The notes under the pieces: generated by a model | Databases searched by the model: none | The model's input: only the letters and a program-made list of their open reading frames with translations | What the model was told of the DNA's origin: nothing | Position numbers and translations under genes: made by a program | Shown: piece by piece, positions 26,519 through 34,125 of the stretch | Position numbering within the stretch: position 1 is the first letter of the stretch | Layout of the letters: each line of letters starts with the position of its first letter | Origin: Acidimicrobiales bacterium | GTDB taxonomy: Bacteria > Actinomycetota > Acidimicrobiia > Acidimicrobiales > JACCXE01 | Direction of reading: 5' to 3' | Length of the DNA: 62,391 bases | Assembly (NCBI GenBank): GCA_035546775.1 | Contig: DASZWD010000034.1 | Coordinates: 1 to 62,391, forward strand

Positions 26519-28058
26519 GCAGCACCCGCCGGAGGATCTTGCCCGAGGCGGACTTGGGCACGGCGTCGAGGAACGTCACCTTGCCGAGGCGCTTGTACGT
26601 CGCCACCTGGCTGGCGACGAACTCCTTGATCTCGTCCTCGGTCGCCTGCTGCCCCTCCTTCAACACCACGTAGCCGGCGGGGATCTCGCCCGCTTCGTCG
26701 TCGGGGATGCCGATGACCGCGGCGTCGGCGACCTTGGGGTTGGTGAGCAGCAGCGCCTCGAGTTCGGCCGGCGGCACCTGGAAGCCCTTGTATTTGATGA
26801 GTTCCTTCAGGCGGTCGACCACGTACAGGTGCCCGTCGCTGTCGATGTGGCCGATGTCGCCGGTGTGCAGCCAGCCGTCGGCGTCGATGGTCGACTTCGT
26901 CGCCGCCTCGTTGTTGAGGTAGCCCTTCATGACCTGCGGGCCGCTGATCCACACTTCGCCGTCCTGGTCGACGTCGAGGTCCTCGCCGCTCGCCGGGTCG
27001 ACGATGCGCACCCGCGTGTTGGGCACCGTCATGCCCGCCGATCCCGGCTTGAACTTGCCCGGCGGCGTGGCGTGGGTGACGGGCGACAACTCGGTCATGC
27101 CGTAGCCCTGCACGACTTCGCAATCGAGGCGGGCGCCGCACTCGATGGCCAGTTCGGCCGACAGCGGCGCCGCCCCCGAGAAGATCGTCTTGAGCGACGA
27201 CAGGTCGTAGTTGTCGACCATCGGGTGCTTCGCCAGCGCCACGACCATCGGCGGCGCCACGAAGGCGCGCGTGAGCTTGTGCTCCTGATGCAGCGTCAGA
27301 AACTGCTCGAGGTCGAAGCGCGGCATCGTCACGATGGTGGCGCCGGCGTAGAGGCCGAGGTTCATCAGCACCTGCATGCCGTAGATGTGGAAGAACGGCA
27401 GCACGGCGACGAACGACTCGTCCTCGCCGATCGGGATGGCGGCGGCCGACTGCACGATGTTGGCCACGAGGTTGTAGTGCGTGAGCATCACGCCCTTGGA
27501 CAGCCCCGTCGTGCCCGACGAGTACGGCAGCACGACGACGTCGTGGGGGTCGACGGGGACCTGCTCGGCCAGCGGTTCGCCGAAGAGGTCCTCGAGCGAC
27601 TGGTACCCCTCGGCGCCGCCGAGCACCACGATCTCGGTGACGCCCGACTCCTTGGCGGCGAGCGATGCCGTCTCCAAGAACATCGGCACGGTCACGAGCA
27701 GCGTCGCTTGGGCGTCGTTGAGCTGATGGTGGACTTCGCGCTCGGTGTAGGTGGGGTTGATCGTGGTAACGATGCCGCCGGCCATCGCGACGCCGTGGAA
27801 CACCGTCGCGTAGTCGGGGCAGTTAGGCGCCATGATCGCCACCACCTCGCCCTTGGCGAGGCCGCGCGCGACGAGGCCGCCGGCGAGACGCTTCACGCGG
27901 TCGTACAGGTCGCGGTACGACAGCGGCTGGTCGGTGGTGCCGTCGATGAACGCCGGCTTGTCACCGAGGCGGTCGGCCTTGGCGAACACGAAGGGCGTGA
28001 GCGCGATCTCGGGAATGTCGACGCGGGGCAGGGGGCTCTCGTGGATCACGCGAACCAT
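26499..28058 (-). CDS. acyl-CoA synthetase, 4-coumarate-CoA-ligase-like
   Basis: A 519-residue ANL-superfamily enzyme activating a carboxylic acid to its CoA ester through an acyl-adenylate. It has [16 protein letters not shown] (P-loop, about residue 180), [20 protein letters not shown] (hinge Asp), [20 protein letters not shown] and the C-terminal catalytic Lys in [11 protein letters not shown]. It is the first gene of the minus-strand run toward hypF. The substrate, perhaps an aromatic or branched acid, is not determined. Confidence 0.94.
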   Translation of the reverse strand: MVRVIHESPLPRVDIPEIALTPFVFAKADRLGDKPAFIDGTTDQPLSYRDLYDRVKRLAGGLVARGLAKGEVVAIMAPNCPDYATVFHGVAMAGGIVTTINPTYTEREVHHQLNDAQATLLVTVPMFLETASLAAKESGVTEIVVLGGAEGYQSLEDLFGEPLAEQVPVDPHDVVVLPYSSGTTGLSKGVMLTHYNLVANIVQSAAAIPIGEDESFVAVLPFFHIYGMQVLMNLGLYAGATIVTMPRFDLEQFLTLHQEHKLTRAFVAPPMVVALAKHPMVDNYDLSSLKTIFSGAAPLSAELAIECGARLDCEVVQGYGMTELSPVTHATPPGKFKPGSAGMTVPNTRVRIVDPASGEDLDVDQDGEVWISGPQVMKGYLNNEAATKSTIDADGWLHTGDIGHIDSDGHLYVVDRLKELIKYKGFQVPPAELEALLLTNPKVADAAVIGIPDDEAGEIPAGYVVLKEGQQATEDEIKEFVASQVATYKRLGKVTFLDAVPKSASGKILRRVLRDQASS

Positions 28059-28080
28059 TCTTCCTCAGTAACGTCCGGCG
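28059..28080. promoter_or_regulatory. 22-bp divergent promoter region
   Basis: On the plus strand TAACGT (28069-28074) lies 6 bases before the ATG at 28081, a leaderless layout. On the minus strand TACTGA (28065-28070) lies 6 bases before the ATG at 28058. The boxes overlap by two bases. Confidence 0.5.
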
Positions 28081-29550
28081 ATGCCCGCTCGCGAGGTCGT
28101 TACCGGATATTGCTGGCCGCAGTCGATCGCCGCCGGGGAATCGGTCGGCCTGCACCTGTCGTCGGCGGGCGGGCGTCCGGTGCGGGTGACGGTCAACGGG
28201 TCAACGTTCTCGGTCGCCGCTGACGAGCACGCCACGCCGCCCGATGCCGCGGCCAGCGGCTGCAAGTGGCCCGTCGCCCACACCATCGAGACGACCGCCG
28301 AGTGGCCGTCGGGCTACTACGAGGTCGTCCTCGAAATCGAGCTCGACGGCGGCAAGGTGCGGCGCGACTACGCCTTCTTCGTCGTGCGGCCACACGCCGG
28401 AGCGAAGATCGTGCTGGCGCTGGCGTCGAACACGTGGGCGGCCTACAACGACTTCGGCGGGCCCAACCTGTACACCGGCGGCACCACGGTGTCCTTCGCC
28501 CGGCCGATGGCGGCGGGCTACCTGTACAAGCCGCCGGGCAAGGGCCGGCGGGTGACGGGTACGGGCGCGCCCGATCCGCAGAACGCGGCGCACGTCGGTT
28601 ACGTGCAGTTGAACCACCTGTCGGGGTACGCCGGGTCCGCCGGTTGGCCCGACTGGGAGGAGCCGTTCCTCCGCTGGGCGGCGCGCGAGGGCTTCGAGAT
28701 CGGCGTGTGCCTCAACGCCGATCTCGAGCAGCACCCGTCCGTGTTGGACGACGCGTCGTTGTACCTGTCGGTGGGTCACGACGAGTACTGGTCGAAGGGC
28801 ATGCGCGACACGGTCGAGGCGTTCATCGCGCGGGGCGGCAACGCCGCGTTCTTCAGCGGCAACACGTCGCTGTGGCAGGTCCGGCTCGAGGGCGACGCGA
28901 TGGTCGGGTACAAGGGCTTCCTCAAGAACGACCCGCTGTACGACACCGACCGCATGAACGAGGTCACGACGTTCTGGTCCGACCACATCGTCGCCCGGCC
29001 GGAGAACCACATGACGGGCGTGTCGTTCGTGCGCGGCGGCTACCACCGCATCGGGCGCAACGTCACCAACGGGCTCGGTGGCTACACGGTCTACCGGCCC
29101 GAGCACTGGCTCTTCGACGGAACCGACGTGCGCTACGGCGACGTGCTCGGCAACGCGGCCACCGTCGTCGGCTACGAGTGCGACGGCTGCGCGTTCACGT
29201 TCCGCGACGGCCTGCCGTATCCGACGTTCGAGGACGAGACGCCGGCGACGTTCGAGATCCTCGGCATCTGCCCGGTGCAGCACTTCACCCGCGAGTCGGC
29301 GCCGCGGCCGCCAAAGCCGAACGAGCCGTCGGAGTTGGAGTACATCGCGGCGCGCGTGTTCGACACCCGCGACGAGTGGGCCGTCGAGAAGATCCGCCAC
29401 GGTCACGCGATGTTGGGTACGTACACGTCGCCCGCCGGCGGGACGGTCGTCACCAGCGGCTCCACCGACTGGGCCCACGGCCTCGCCAACCGCGACCCCA
29501 ACATCGAACAGATCACCCGCAACGTCCTCACCCGCCTCGGCCGCGGGTAA
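28081..29550 (+). CDS. N,N-dimethylformamidase large-subunit-like protein
   Basis: A 489-residue protein matching the C-terminal domain of the large subunit of N,N-dimethylformamidase: LALASNTWAAYNDFGGPNLY, YLSVGHDEYWSKGMRD, FFSGNTSLWQVRLE and a GSTDWAHGL near the end. The N-terminal 100 residues look like an Ig-like beta domain. True DMFase also needs a small alpha subunit, and no candidate lies beside this gene, so its amide-hydrolase activity is uncertain. It is leaderless by its -10 spacing. Confidence 0.8.
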   Translation: MPAREVVTGYCWPQSIAAGESVGLHLSSAGGRPVRVTVNGSTFSVAADEHATPPDAAASGCKWPVAHTIETTAEWPSGYYEVVLEIELDGGKVRRDYAFFVVRPHAGAKIVLALASNTWAAYNDFGGPNLYTGGTTVSFARPMAAGYLYKPPGKGRRVTGTGAPDPQNAAHVGYVQLNHLSGYAGSAGWPDWEEPFLRWAAREGFEIGVCLNADLEQHPSVLDDASLYLSVGHDEYWSKGMRDTVEAFIARGGNAAFFSGNTSLWQVRLEGDAMVGYKGFLKNDPLYDTDRMNEVTTFWSDHIVARPENHMTGVSFVRGGYHRIGRNVTNGLGGYTVYRPEHWLFDGTDVRYGDVLGNAATVVGYECDGCAFTFRDGLPYPTFEDETPATFEILGICPVQHFTRESAPRPPKPNEPSELEYIAARVFDTRDEWAVEKIRHGHAMLGTYTSPAGGTVVTSGSTDWAHGLANRDPNIEQITRNVLTRLGRG

Positions 29551-29563
29551 CCGCCCCCTCCCC

Positions 29564-29614
29564 GCTTTTGGTCCGTCTGATCCAGGGTCTTTCTGCATAG
29601 AACGGACCAGAAGC
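29564..29614. terminator. bidirectional hairpin between convergent genes
   Basis: Arms GCTTTTGGTCCGT (29564-29576) and ACGGACCAGAAGC (29602-29614) pair at 12 of 13 positions, and weaker pairing continues outward. The hairpin lies between the 3' ends of the DMFase-like gene (+) and the YdjC gene (-). Confidence 0.6.
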
Positions 29615-29627
29615 TGGGGTGGCGGGG

Positions 29628-30377
29628 TTAGAGGTCGGCGGCGGTGATGAGGTCGATGTTGCGGGACTCGACGACTTGGCGGACCTCGGGCGCGCAGAGG
29701 GCTTCGAGGTCGGGGACGCGGGTGGACTCGACCCAGAAGTAGTTCTCGGCGTGTTCGGGGGTGACGGCGCGCAACTCGGCGCTGGCGACGGCGGGGTGCG
29801 TCTGGACCATGTGCGTACCCGGGGTGAGCTGTTCGAGGAAGTCGGCGAACCAGGCGGCGCGGTCGCGGCGTGACTGCACGCTCAGCACCGTCACCGAGTC
29901 GAAGACGTGGTGCGGGTCCACGCCGGGGTACATGAACTTCACCCCGAGGCGGGCGCACGCCGCTTCGTACGCGGGGATGATCGACAGGCCCATGTGCGGG
30001 TCGACGTAGGACAACTCGAGCCCGAGCGCCAGCGCCCGGTCGACCTGCGCCAGCGCCTCGGCGACACCATCCTCCGCGGTCCCCTCGGCCGCCGCCCTCA
30101 CCGTGTTCTTGAACAGGCCTTGGTCGTCGCGCAACGACGCCGCGGCGGTGAGCGGACCCCACCGCAGGTATTCCCAGTCGCAGGTGAGGGTGACGTGGAG
30201 TCCCGTGGCGACACCGAGGCGCTTGGCCATCAGCGCGCCCTCGGCGAACCACGGTGTCGGCGCCATGACCGAGGTCTGCGTGAGGATGCCGTCGGTCTTG
30301 GCGAGGGCGATGCCTTCGTTGACGGCGCGGCACATGCCGCAGTCGTCGGCCTGCACGATCAGCCTGATGTCGCCCAC
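29628..30377 (-). CDS. ChbG/YdjC-family carbohydrate deacetylase
   Basis: A 249-residue YdjC-like protein with the metal-binding QADDCGMCRAVNEGI near the N terminus, ATGLHVTLTCDW, YVDPHMG and an MVQTHPAV strand; these Asp and His residues fit the family's metal site. The family deacetylates N-acetylated sugars such as diacetylchitobiose. The start is the GTG at 30377, which has a TAGTCT box 7 bases upstream. It diverges from the SDR gene by 18 bases. Confidence 0.9.
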   Translation of the reverse strand: MGDIRLIVQADDCGMCRAVNEGIALAKTDGILTQTSVMAPTPWFAEGALMAKRLGVATGLHVTLTCDWEYLRWGPLTAAASLRDDQGLFKNTVRAAAEGTAEDGVAEALAQVDRALALGLELSYVDPHMGLSIIPAYEAACARLGVKFMYPGVDPHHVFDSVTVLSVQSRRDRAAWFADFLEQLTPGTHMVQTHPAVASAELRAVTPEHAENYFWVESTRVPDLEALCAPEVRQVVESRNIDLITAADL

Positions 30378-30395
30378 GAACGTCAGACTAGGGAA

Positions 30396-31136
30396 ATGAC
30401 TTCTCGCCGAGTCGCCATCGTCAGTGACGCCGCCGCCTATGTCGGGCCCAACCTGGCGCGGGTGCTCGCCGACCGCGGGCACGACCTCGTCGTCGGCGAC
30501 CCCGAAGACGGCCTCGTCGCCGACCTCGAAGCGCGCGGCGCGTCCGTGGCGGCCGTCGCGGGCGTGCGCGACCTCGCCAAGCCTGAGTCGTCGGAACGAC
30601 TGCTCGCCGCCGGCCTGGAACGCTTCGGTCGCGTCGACGCCGCCGCCGCGTTCACCGGCCGGATCGTGGTCGGCCGGTTCCTCAAGTCGTCGCTCGACGA
30701 CCTGCACGCCGTGCTGCGCGGCTGTGTCGACGCGCCGTACAACTTCCTGCGCACCGTCGTGCCCCACATGGTCGAGCAGGGCGACGGGCAGGTGCTCGTG
30801 TTCACCAGCGCGGCGGGCGCCCGCCCCACGCCGGGCGCGCCGCTGTACTCCTCGGCGCGCGCCGCGGCCAACATGCTGGTGCGCAACGTGGCCGACGAGG
30901 TGGTCGGCAAGGGCGTGCAGGTCAACGCCATCGGCACGAACTTCATGGACTTCCCCGGCTTCCTCCAAGCCAATCGCGCCGAGGACGCCGAAGGCCGCGC
31001 CCGCGTCGAGGCGCAGGTGCCGATGGGCCGCCTCGGTACCCTCGACGAGCTGGCGAACTTCAGCGCGGTGTTCGTCGACGGCACCAGCCGGTTCCAGACC
31101 GGCCAGTTCGTGTCGTTCTCGGGCGGCTGGGGTTAA
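30396..31136 (+). CDS. atypical short-chain dehydrogenase/reductase
   Basis: A 246-residue SDR-fold protein. The usual TGxxxGxG loop is replaced by SDAAAYVGPNLA, the NNAG strand by AAAFTGRIVV, and the catalytic YxxxK by YSSAR (YxxxR). The general-base Ser region (VFTSAAG) and the SGGWG end remain. With the cofactor loop and Lys changed it may not be a normal dehydrogenase. The ATG at 30396 has GGGA just before it. The tetR gene follows after 34 bases holding an operator, so the two may be linked. Confidence 0.85.
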   Translation: MTSRRVAIVSDAAAYVGPNLARVLADRGHDLVVGDPEDGLVADLEARGASVAAVAGVRDLAKPESSERLLAAGLERFGRVDAAAAFTGRIVVGRFLKSSLDDLHAVLRGCVDAPYNFLRTVVPHMVEQGDGQVLVFTSAAGARPTPGAPLYSSARAAANMLVRNVADEVVGKGVQVNAIGTNFMDFPGFLQANRAEDAEGRARVEAQVPMGRLGTLDELANFSAVFVDGTSRFQTGQFVSFSGGWG

Positions 31137-31138
31137 GC

Positions 31139-31164
31139 AAAACCTGAGGGTTACGTCAGGTTTT
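31139..31164. promoter_or_regulatory. TetR-type operator upstream of tetR
   Basis: AAAACCTGA (31139-31147), an 8-base spacer, and TCAGGTTTT (31156-31164) form a perfect 9-bp inverted repeat. It ends 6 bases before the tetR ATG at 31171. The same palindrome with the same spacer occurs at 40019, before the ABC importer operon. Confidence 0.75.
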
Positions 31165-31170
31165 GGTAAA

Positions 31171-31827
31171 ATGGACGACGTGGAAGCACTGCGGCGGGAA
31201 GGCGACCGCGTCGTCCCCGCCGGACCCAAGGCGCGCCGCACGCGGGCGCAGCTGATCGACGCCGCCACGTCACTCTTCGCCGAGCGCGGGTTCCAGAACA
31301 CCGCCGTGGCCGAGATCGCCGAGGCAGCGGGCGTCAGCCTCGGCACCTTCTACCAGTACTTCCGCAACCGCGACGAGGTACTCGGAGCGATGGTCCACGA
31401 CCAGCTCGAGTGGATGAGCGCGACGACCGGCACCGGCTGGCGGGTGTGCGACGGCGTCGAGGGTCTCGAGCGCATGCTGTCGATCTACGTGAAGGCCTAC
31501 ACCCGCACCATCGACCTGTCGCGCGTGTGGGAGGCCGTCAGCCTCACCGAGCCGGAGATGGTGGCGATCCGGCGCGAGGCGGGCCGCAGCATCACCGGCC
31601 GCCTCGCCGCCGAGCTCGTGCGCGCCGGTAAGGCGGGCGAGATGCGCAAGCTGACGAAGCGTCAGGCGACGCTGACGGCGCGCGCCCTCGCCGGGATGAT
31701 GGACCGTGTCTGTTTCGACATGTTCGTGTTCGACCCGCCCGAGCCGCGGCCGACCGAGGCCGAGGTGGCCTCGCTCGTGGCCGGGCTGTGGGCCAACGCC
31801 CTCGGTCTGCCGCTGGCGCACCCGTAG
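31171..31827 (+). CDS. TetR/AcrR-family transcriptional regulator
   Basis: A 218-residue regulator. The helix-turn-helix lies near residues 25-70 (RAQLIDAATSLFAERGFQNTAV, then EIAEAAGVSLGTFYQYFRNRDEV); the C-terminal part is the ligand/dimer domain. The ATG at 31171 is chosen because everything upstream in the frame is the shadow of the SDR gene. A perfect palindrome just before it implies autoregulation, and its twin before the importer operon marks the likely target. The ligand is unknown. Confidence 0.92.
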   Translation: MDDVEALRREGDRVVPAGPKARRTRAQLIDAATSLFAERGFQNTAVAEIAEAAGVSLGTFYQYFRNRDEVLGAMVHDQLEWMSATTGTGWRVCDGVEGLERMLSIYVKAYTRTIDLSRVWEAVSLTEPEMVAIRREAGRSITGRLAAELVRAGKAGEMRKLTKRQATLTARALAGMMDRVCFDMFVFDPPEPRPTEAEVASLVAGLWANALGLPLAHP

Positions 31828-31850
31828 ACCGCCGGGCAGACTGCCGCGCT

Positions 31851-32471
31851 ATGGACAAGTCCCAGATCTGGCCGACGATCCACGCCGAGCGGCGCGCCCT
31901 CGCCGCCGACCTCGAGACACTGACGGCAGGCCAGTGGGACACGCCGTCGCTGTGCGCGGGCTGGACGGTGCGCGACGTGCTCGCCCACATGACCGCCACC
32001 GCCGAGAAGACGCCGTTCAACTTCCTGCCGGGCATGCTCGCCAACGGCTTCAGCCTGACGAAGCTGCAGAACAAGGACATCGCCCGCATCAACGCCACCG
32101 GCGACACGCTCGGCCAATTCAAGAACGTCCTCGACCGTTCGACCTCGCCGCCCGGGCCGGTCGACACGTGGCTCGGCGAAGTGCTCATCCACGCCAGCGA
32201 CATCCGCCGCCCGCTCGGCATCGCCCACGACTACCCCGTCGACGCCGCGGTCCGCGTCGCTGACTCCTACAAGAAGACGAACCTCGTCATGGACGCCAAG
32301 AACCGCATCGCCGGCGTGAAGCTCGTCGCCACCGACGCCGACTGGACCCACGGCGACGGCCCCGAGGTCACGGGCCCGATGATGTCGCTGCTGCTCGCCA
32401 TGTCCGGCCGCAAAGACGCCCTCGCCGACCTCACCGGCGACGGCGTCGCCACGTTGCAGTCGCGGGACTAG
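31851..32471 (+). CDS. maleylpyruvate isomerase family protein (DinB-like, mycothiol-type)
   Basis: A 206-residue protein of the TIGR03083/DinB-like fold. The typical CAGWTVRDVLAHMTATAEKT carries a metal-binding His, and the HASDIRRPLG segment supplies another. Some members use mycothiol, which fits an actinobacterium; the reaction of this one is unknown. It starts 23 bases after tetR in the same direction, so it is probably in the same unit. Confidence 0.82.
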   Translation: MDKSQIWPTIHAERRALAADLETLTAGQWDTPSLCAGWTVRDVLAHMTATAEKTPFNFLPGMLANGFSLTKLQNKDIARINATGDTLGQFKNVLDRSTSPPGPVDTWLGEVLIHASDIRRPLGIAHDYPVDAAVRVADSYKKTNLVMDAKNRIAGVKLVATDADWTHGDGPEVTGPMMSLLLAMSGRKDALADLTGDGVATLQSRD

Positions 32472-32540
32472 GCGGTTCTCTCAGCACGTTGTTGTGACTC
32501 ATCCGGCGGTCGGGGACGCGCAAGACTCACGCCCGTTTGT

Positions 32541-32577
32541 GGGGGTGAAACCGGTGCTCGGAGCCGAATTCGCCCCC
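32541..32577. terminator. possible hairpin between convergent genes
   Basis: GGGGGTGAA (32541-32549) can pair with TTCGCCCCC (32569-32577) with one G-U, enclosing a 19-base loop. It lies in the 146-bp gap between the maleylpyruvate isomerase-like gene and the ABC operon end. No other feature is seen in that gap. Confidence 0.35.
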
Positions 32578-32617
32578 AGAAAGTGTCGCCAAAGATTCGT
32601 TCGGGGCGAGCCAACAC

Positions 32618-33346
32618 CTAGGAGCCGAGGAAGACGGAGCGGAGCAGGTCGCGGCGGCCGGCGAGTTCTTTGCCGCGGCCTTCGAAGCGGACCTGCCCCT
32701 TCTCCATGAACAGCACGCGCTCGGCGGTTTCCATCGCAAGGGTGGCGTGCTGCTCGACGACCAGGATGGTGAGGCCCGTCGCGTTGAGTTCCTTCAGCAC
32801 GTCCATCAGCTGGGCGACGATGACGGGCGCGAGGCCGAGCGACAGCTCGTCGACCATCAGCATTTTCGGGCGCAGCACCAGGGCGCGGGCGATGGCGAGC
32901 ATCTGCTGCTCGCCACCCGACAGCGTGCCGGCGAGTTGCTTGCGCCGCTCCCCCATCCAGCCGAACAGGCCGTAGGCGTACTCGAGGCCCGCCTCGAACT
33001 CGGCCTTCTTGCCCCGGCCGCGCAGCAAGTGGCCGCCGAGGCGGAGGTTCTCGTCGACGGTGAGGTCGGGCAGCGAGCCGCGCCCGCCGGGCACGTGGGC
33101 CAGGCCGACGGCGGCGATCTTGTCGGGCGACCAGCCGGCGATGTCGACCCCGTCGAACACGACGCGCCCGGCCGTCAGGCCTGACAGGTTCGACACCGCC
33201 TTGAGGAACGTCGACTTGCCGGCGCCGTTGGTGCCGAGCAGGGCGACGAACTCGCCGCGGTTGATCGTGATCGACACGTCGAACAGCACGCGCACCTTGC
33301 CGTACTGCAGGTCGAGGTTGGTGGCTTCGAGCAGGGCCTCGGTCAT
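32618..33346 (-). CDS. branched-chain-amino-acid-type ABC transporter ATPase (LivF-like)
   Basis: A 242-residue ABC ATPase with Walker A GTNGAGKST, signature LSGGEQQ, Walker B MLMVDELSLGLAP and switch VEQHA, typical of LivF. It is the last gene of the six-gene importer operon; its ATG at 33346 overlaps the livG-like stop by 4 bases. The cargo may be an amino acid, an organic acid or a steroid-like compound; Liv-type systems are broad. Confidence 0.92.
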   Translation of the reverse strand: MTEALLEATNLDLQYGKVRVLFDVSITINRGEFVALLGTNGAGKSTFLKAVSNLSGLTAGRVVFDGVDIAGWSPDKIAAVGLAHVPGGRGSLPDLTVDENLRLGGHLLRGRGKKAEFEAGLEYAYGLFGWMGERRKQLAGTLSGGEQQMLAIARALVLRPKMLMVDELSLGLAPVIVAQLMDVLKELNATGLTILVVEQHATLAMETAERVLFMEKGQVRFEGRGKELAGRRDLLRSVFLGS

Positions 33347-34125
33347 GCCGACTGCCCCAGGTACGACGTGAGCACTTCGGGGTGGTGACGCACGGCCTCG
33401 GGATCGCCGGCGGTGATGACCTTGCCGGCCGCCATGGCGACGATGGTGTCGGACAGCTTCATGATCATCGGCATGTCGTGCTCGATCAGCAGCATGGTGG
33501 CGCCGAGGTGTTCGGCGACCTGGCGCAGCAGCGGCGCCAGCGCCTCGGTCTCGGCCTGGGCGATGCCCGACGAGGGCTCGTCGAGCAGCAGCAGCTTCGG
33601 CTTGACCGCGATGACCGCCGCCAGCTCGCACAGCCGCAACATGCCCGTCGACAACTCCTGCGCCGGCTTGTCGGCGTGGGGCAGCAGGCCGACGAGGTCG
33701 AGTGCCTCTTCGGCGTTGCGGCGCACGTCGGCTTCGTCGCGGCGGGCGCCGCCGACGCCGAGCACCGAGCGGAAGAAGCCCGAGTGCTTCATCGAGTCGT
33801 GCTGCACCGTGCGCAGGATGTCCAGCAGCGACAGCGACCGGAACATGCGGGCGTTCTGGAACGTGCGGCCGACCCCGAGCGACGTGCGCCGCCACGGCGG
33901 CTGCTGCACCAGGTCAACGGGACCGCTCGGCGTCTGCAACACGATCGAGCCGGAGTCGGGCTTGCGGAAGCCGGAGATGCAGTCGAACAGCGTCGTCTTG
34001 CCGGCGCCGTTCGGGCCGATGATGCCGACGATCTGGCCGGCGGGCACGTCGTAGTTGACGCCGTCGAGAGCGTGCACACCGCCGAAGGACAAGCGCACGT
34101 CGTTGATCGAGAGCGCAATGCTCAT
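33343..34125 (-). CDS. branched-chain-amino-acid-type ABC transporter ATPase (LivG-like)
   Basis: A 260-residue ABC ATPase with Walker A GPNGAGKTT, Walker B LLLLDEPSSGIA and VGRTFQNARMF after the Walker region, typical of LivG. The signature is LSTGMLRL rather than LSGGQ, a departure that could weaken one ATP site. The ATG at 34125 overlaps the permease gene's TGA. Confidence 0.92.
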   Translation of the reverse strand: MSIALSINDVRLSFGGVHALDGVNYDVPAGQIVGIIGPNGAGKTTLFDCISGFRKPDSGSIVLQTPSGPVDLVQQPPWRRTSLGVGRTFQNARMFRSLSLLDILRTVQHDSMKHSGFFRSVLGVGGARRDEADVRRNAEEALDLVGLLPHADKPAQELSTGMLRLCELAAVIAVKPKLLLLDEPSSGIAQAETEALAPLLRQVAEHLGATMLLIEHDMPMIMKLSDTIVAMAAGKVITAGDPEAVRHHPEVLTSYLGQSA

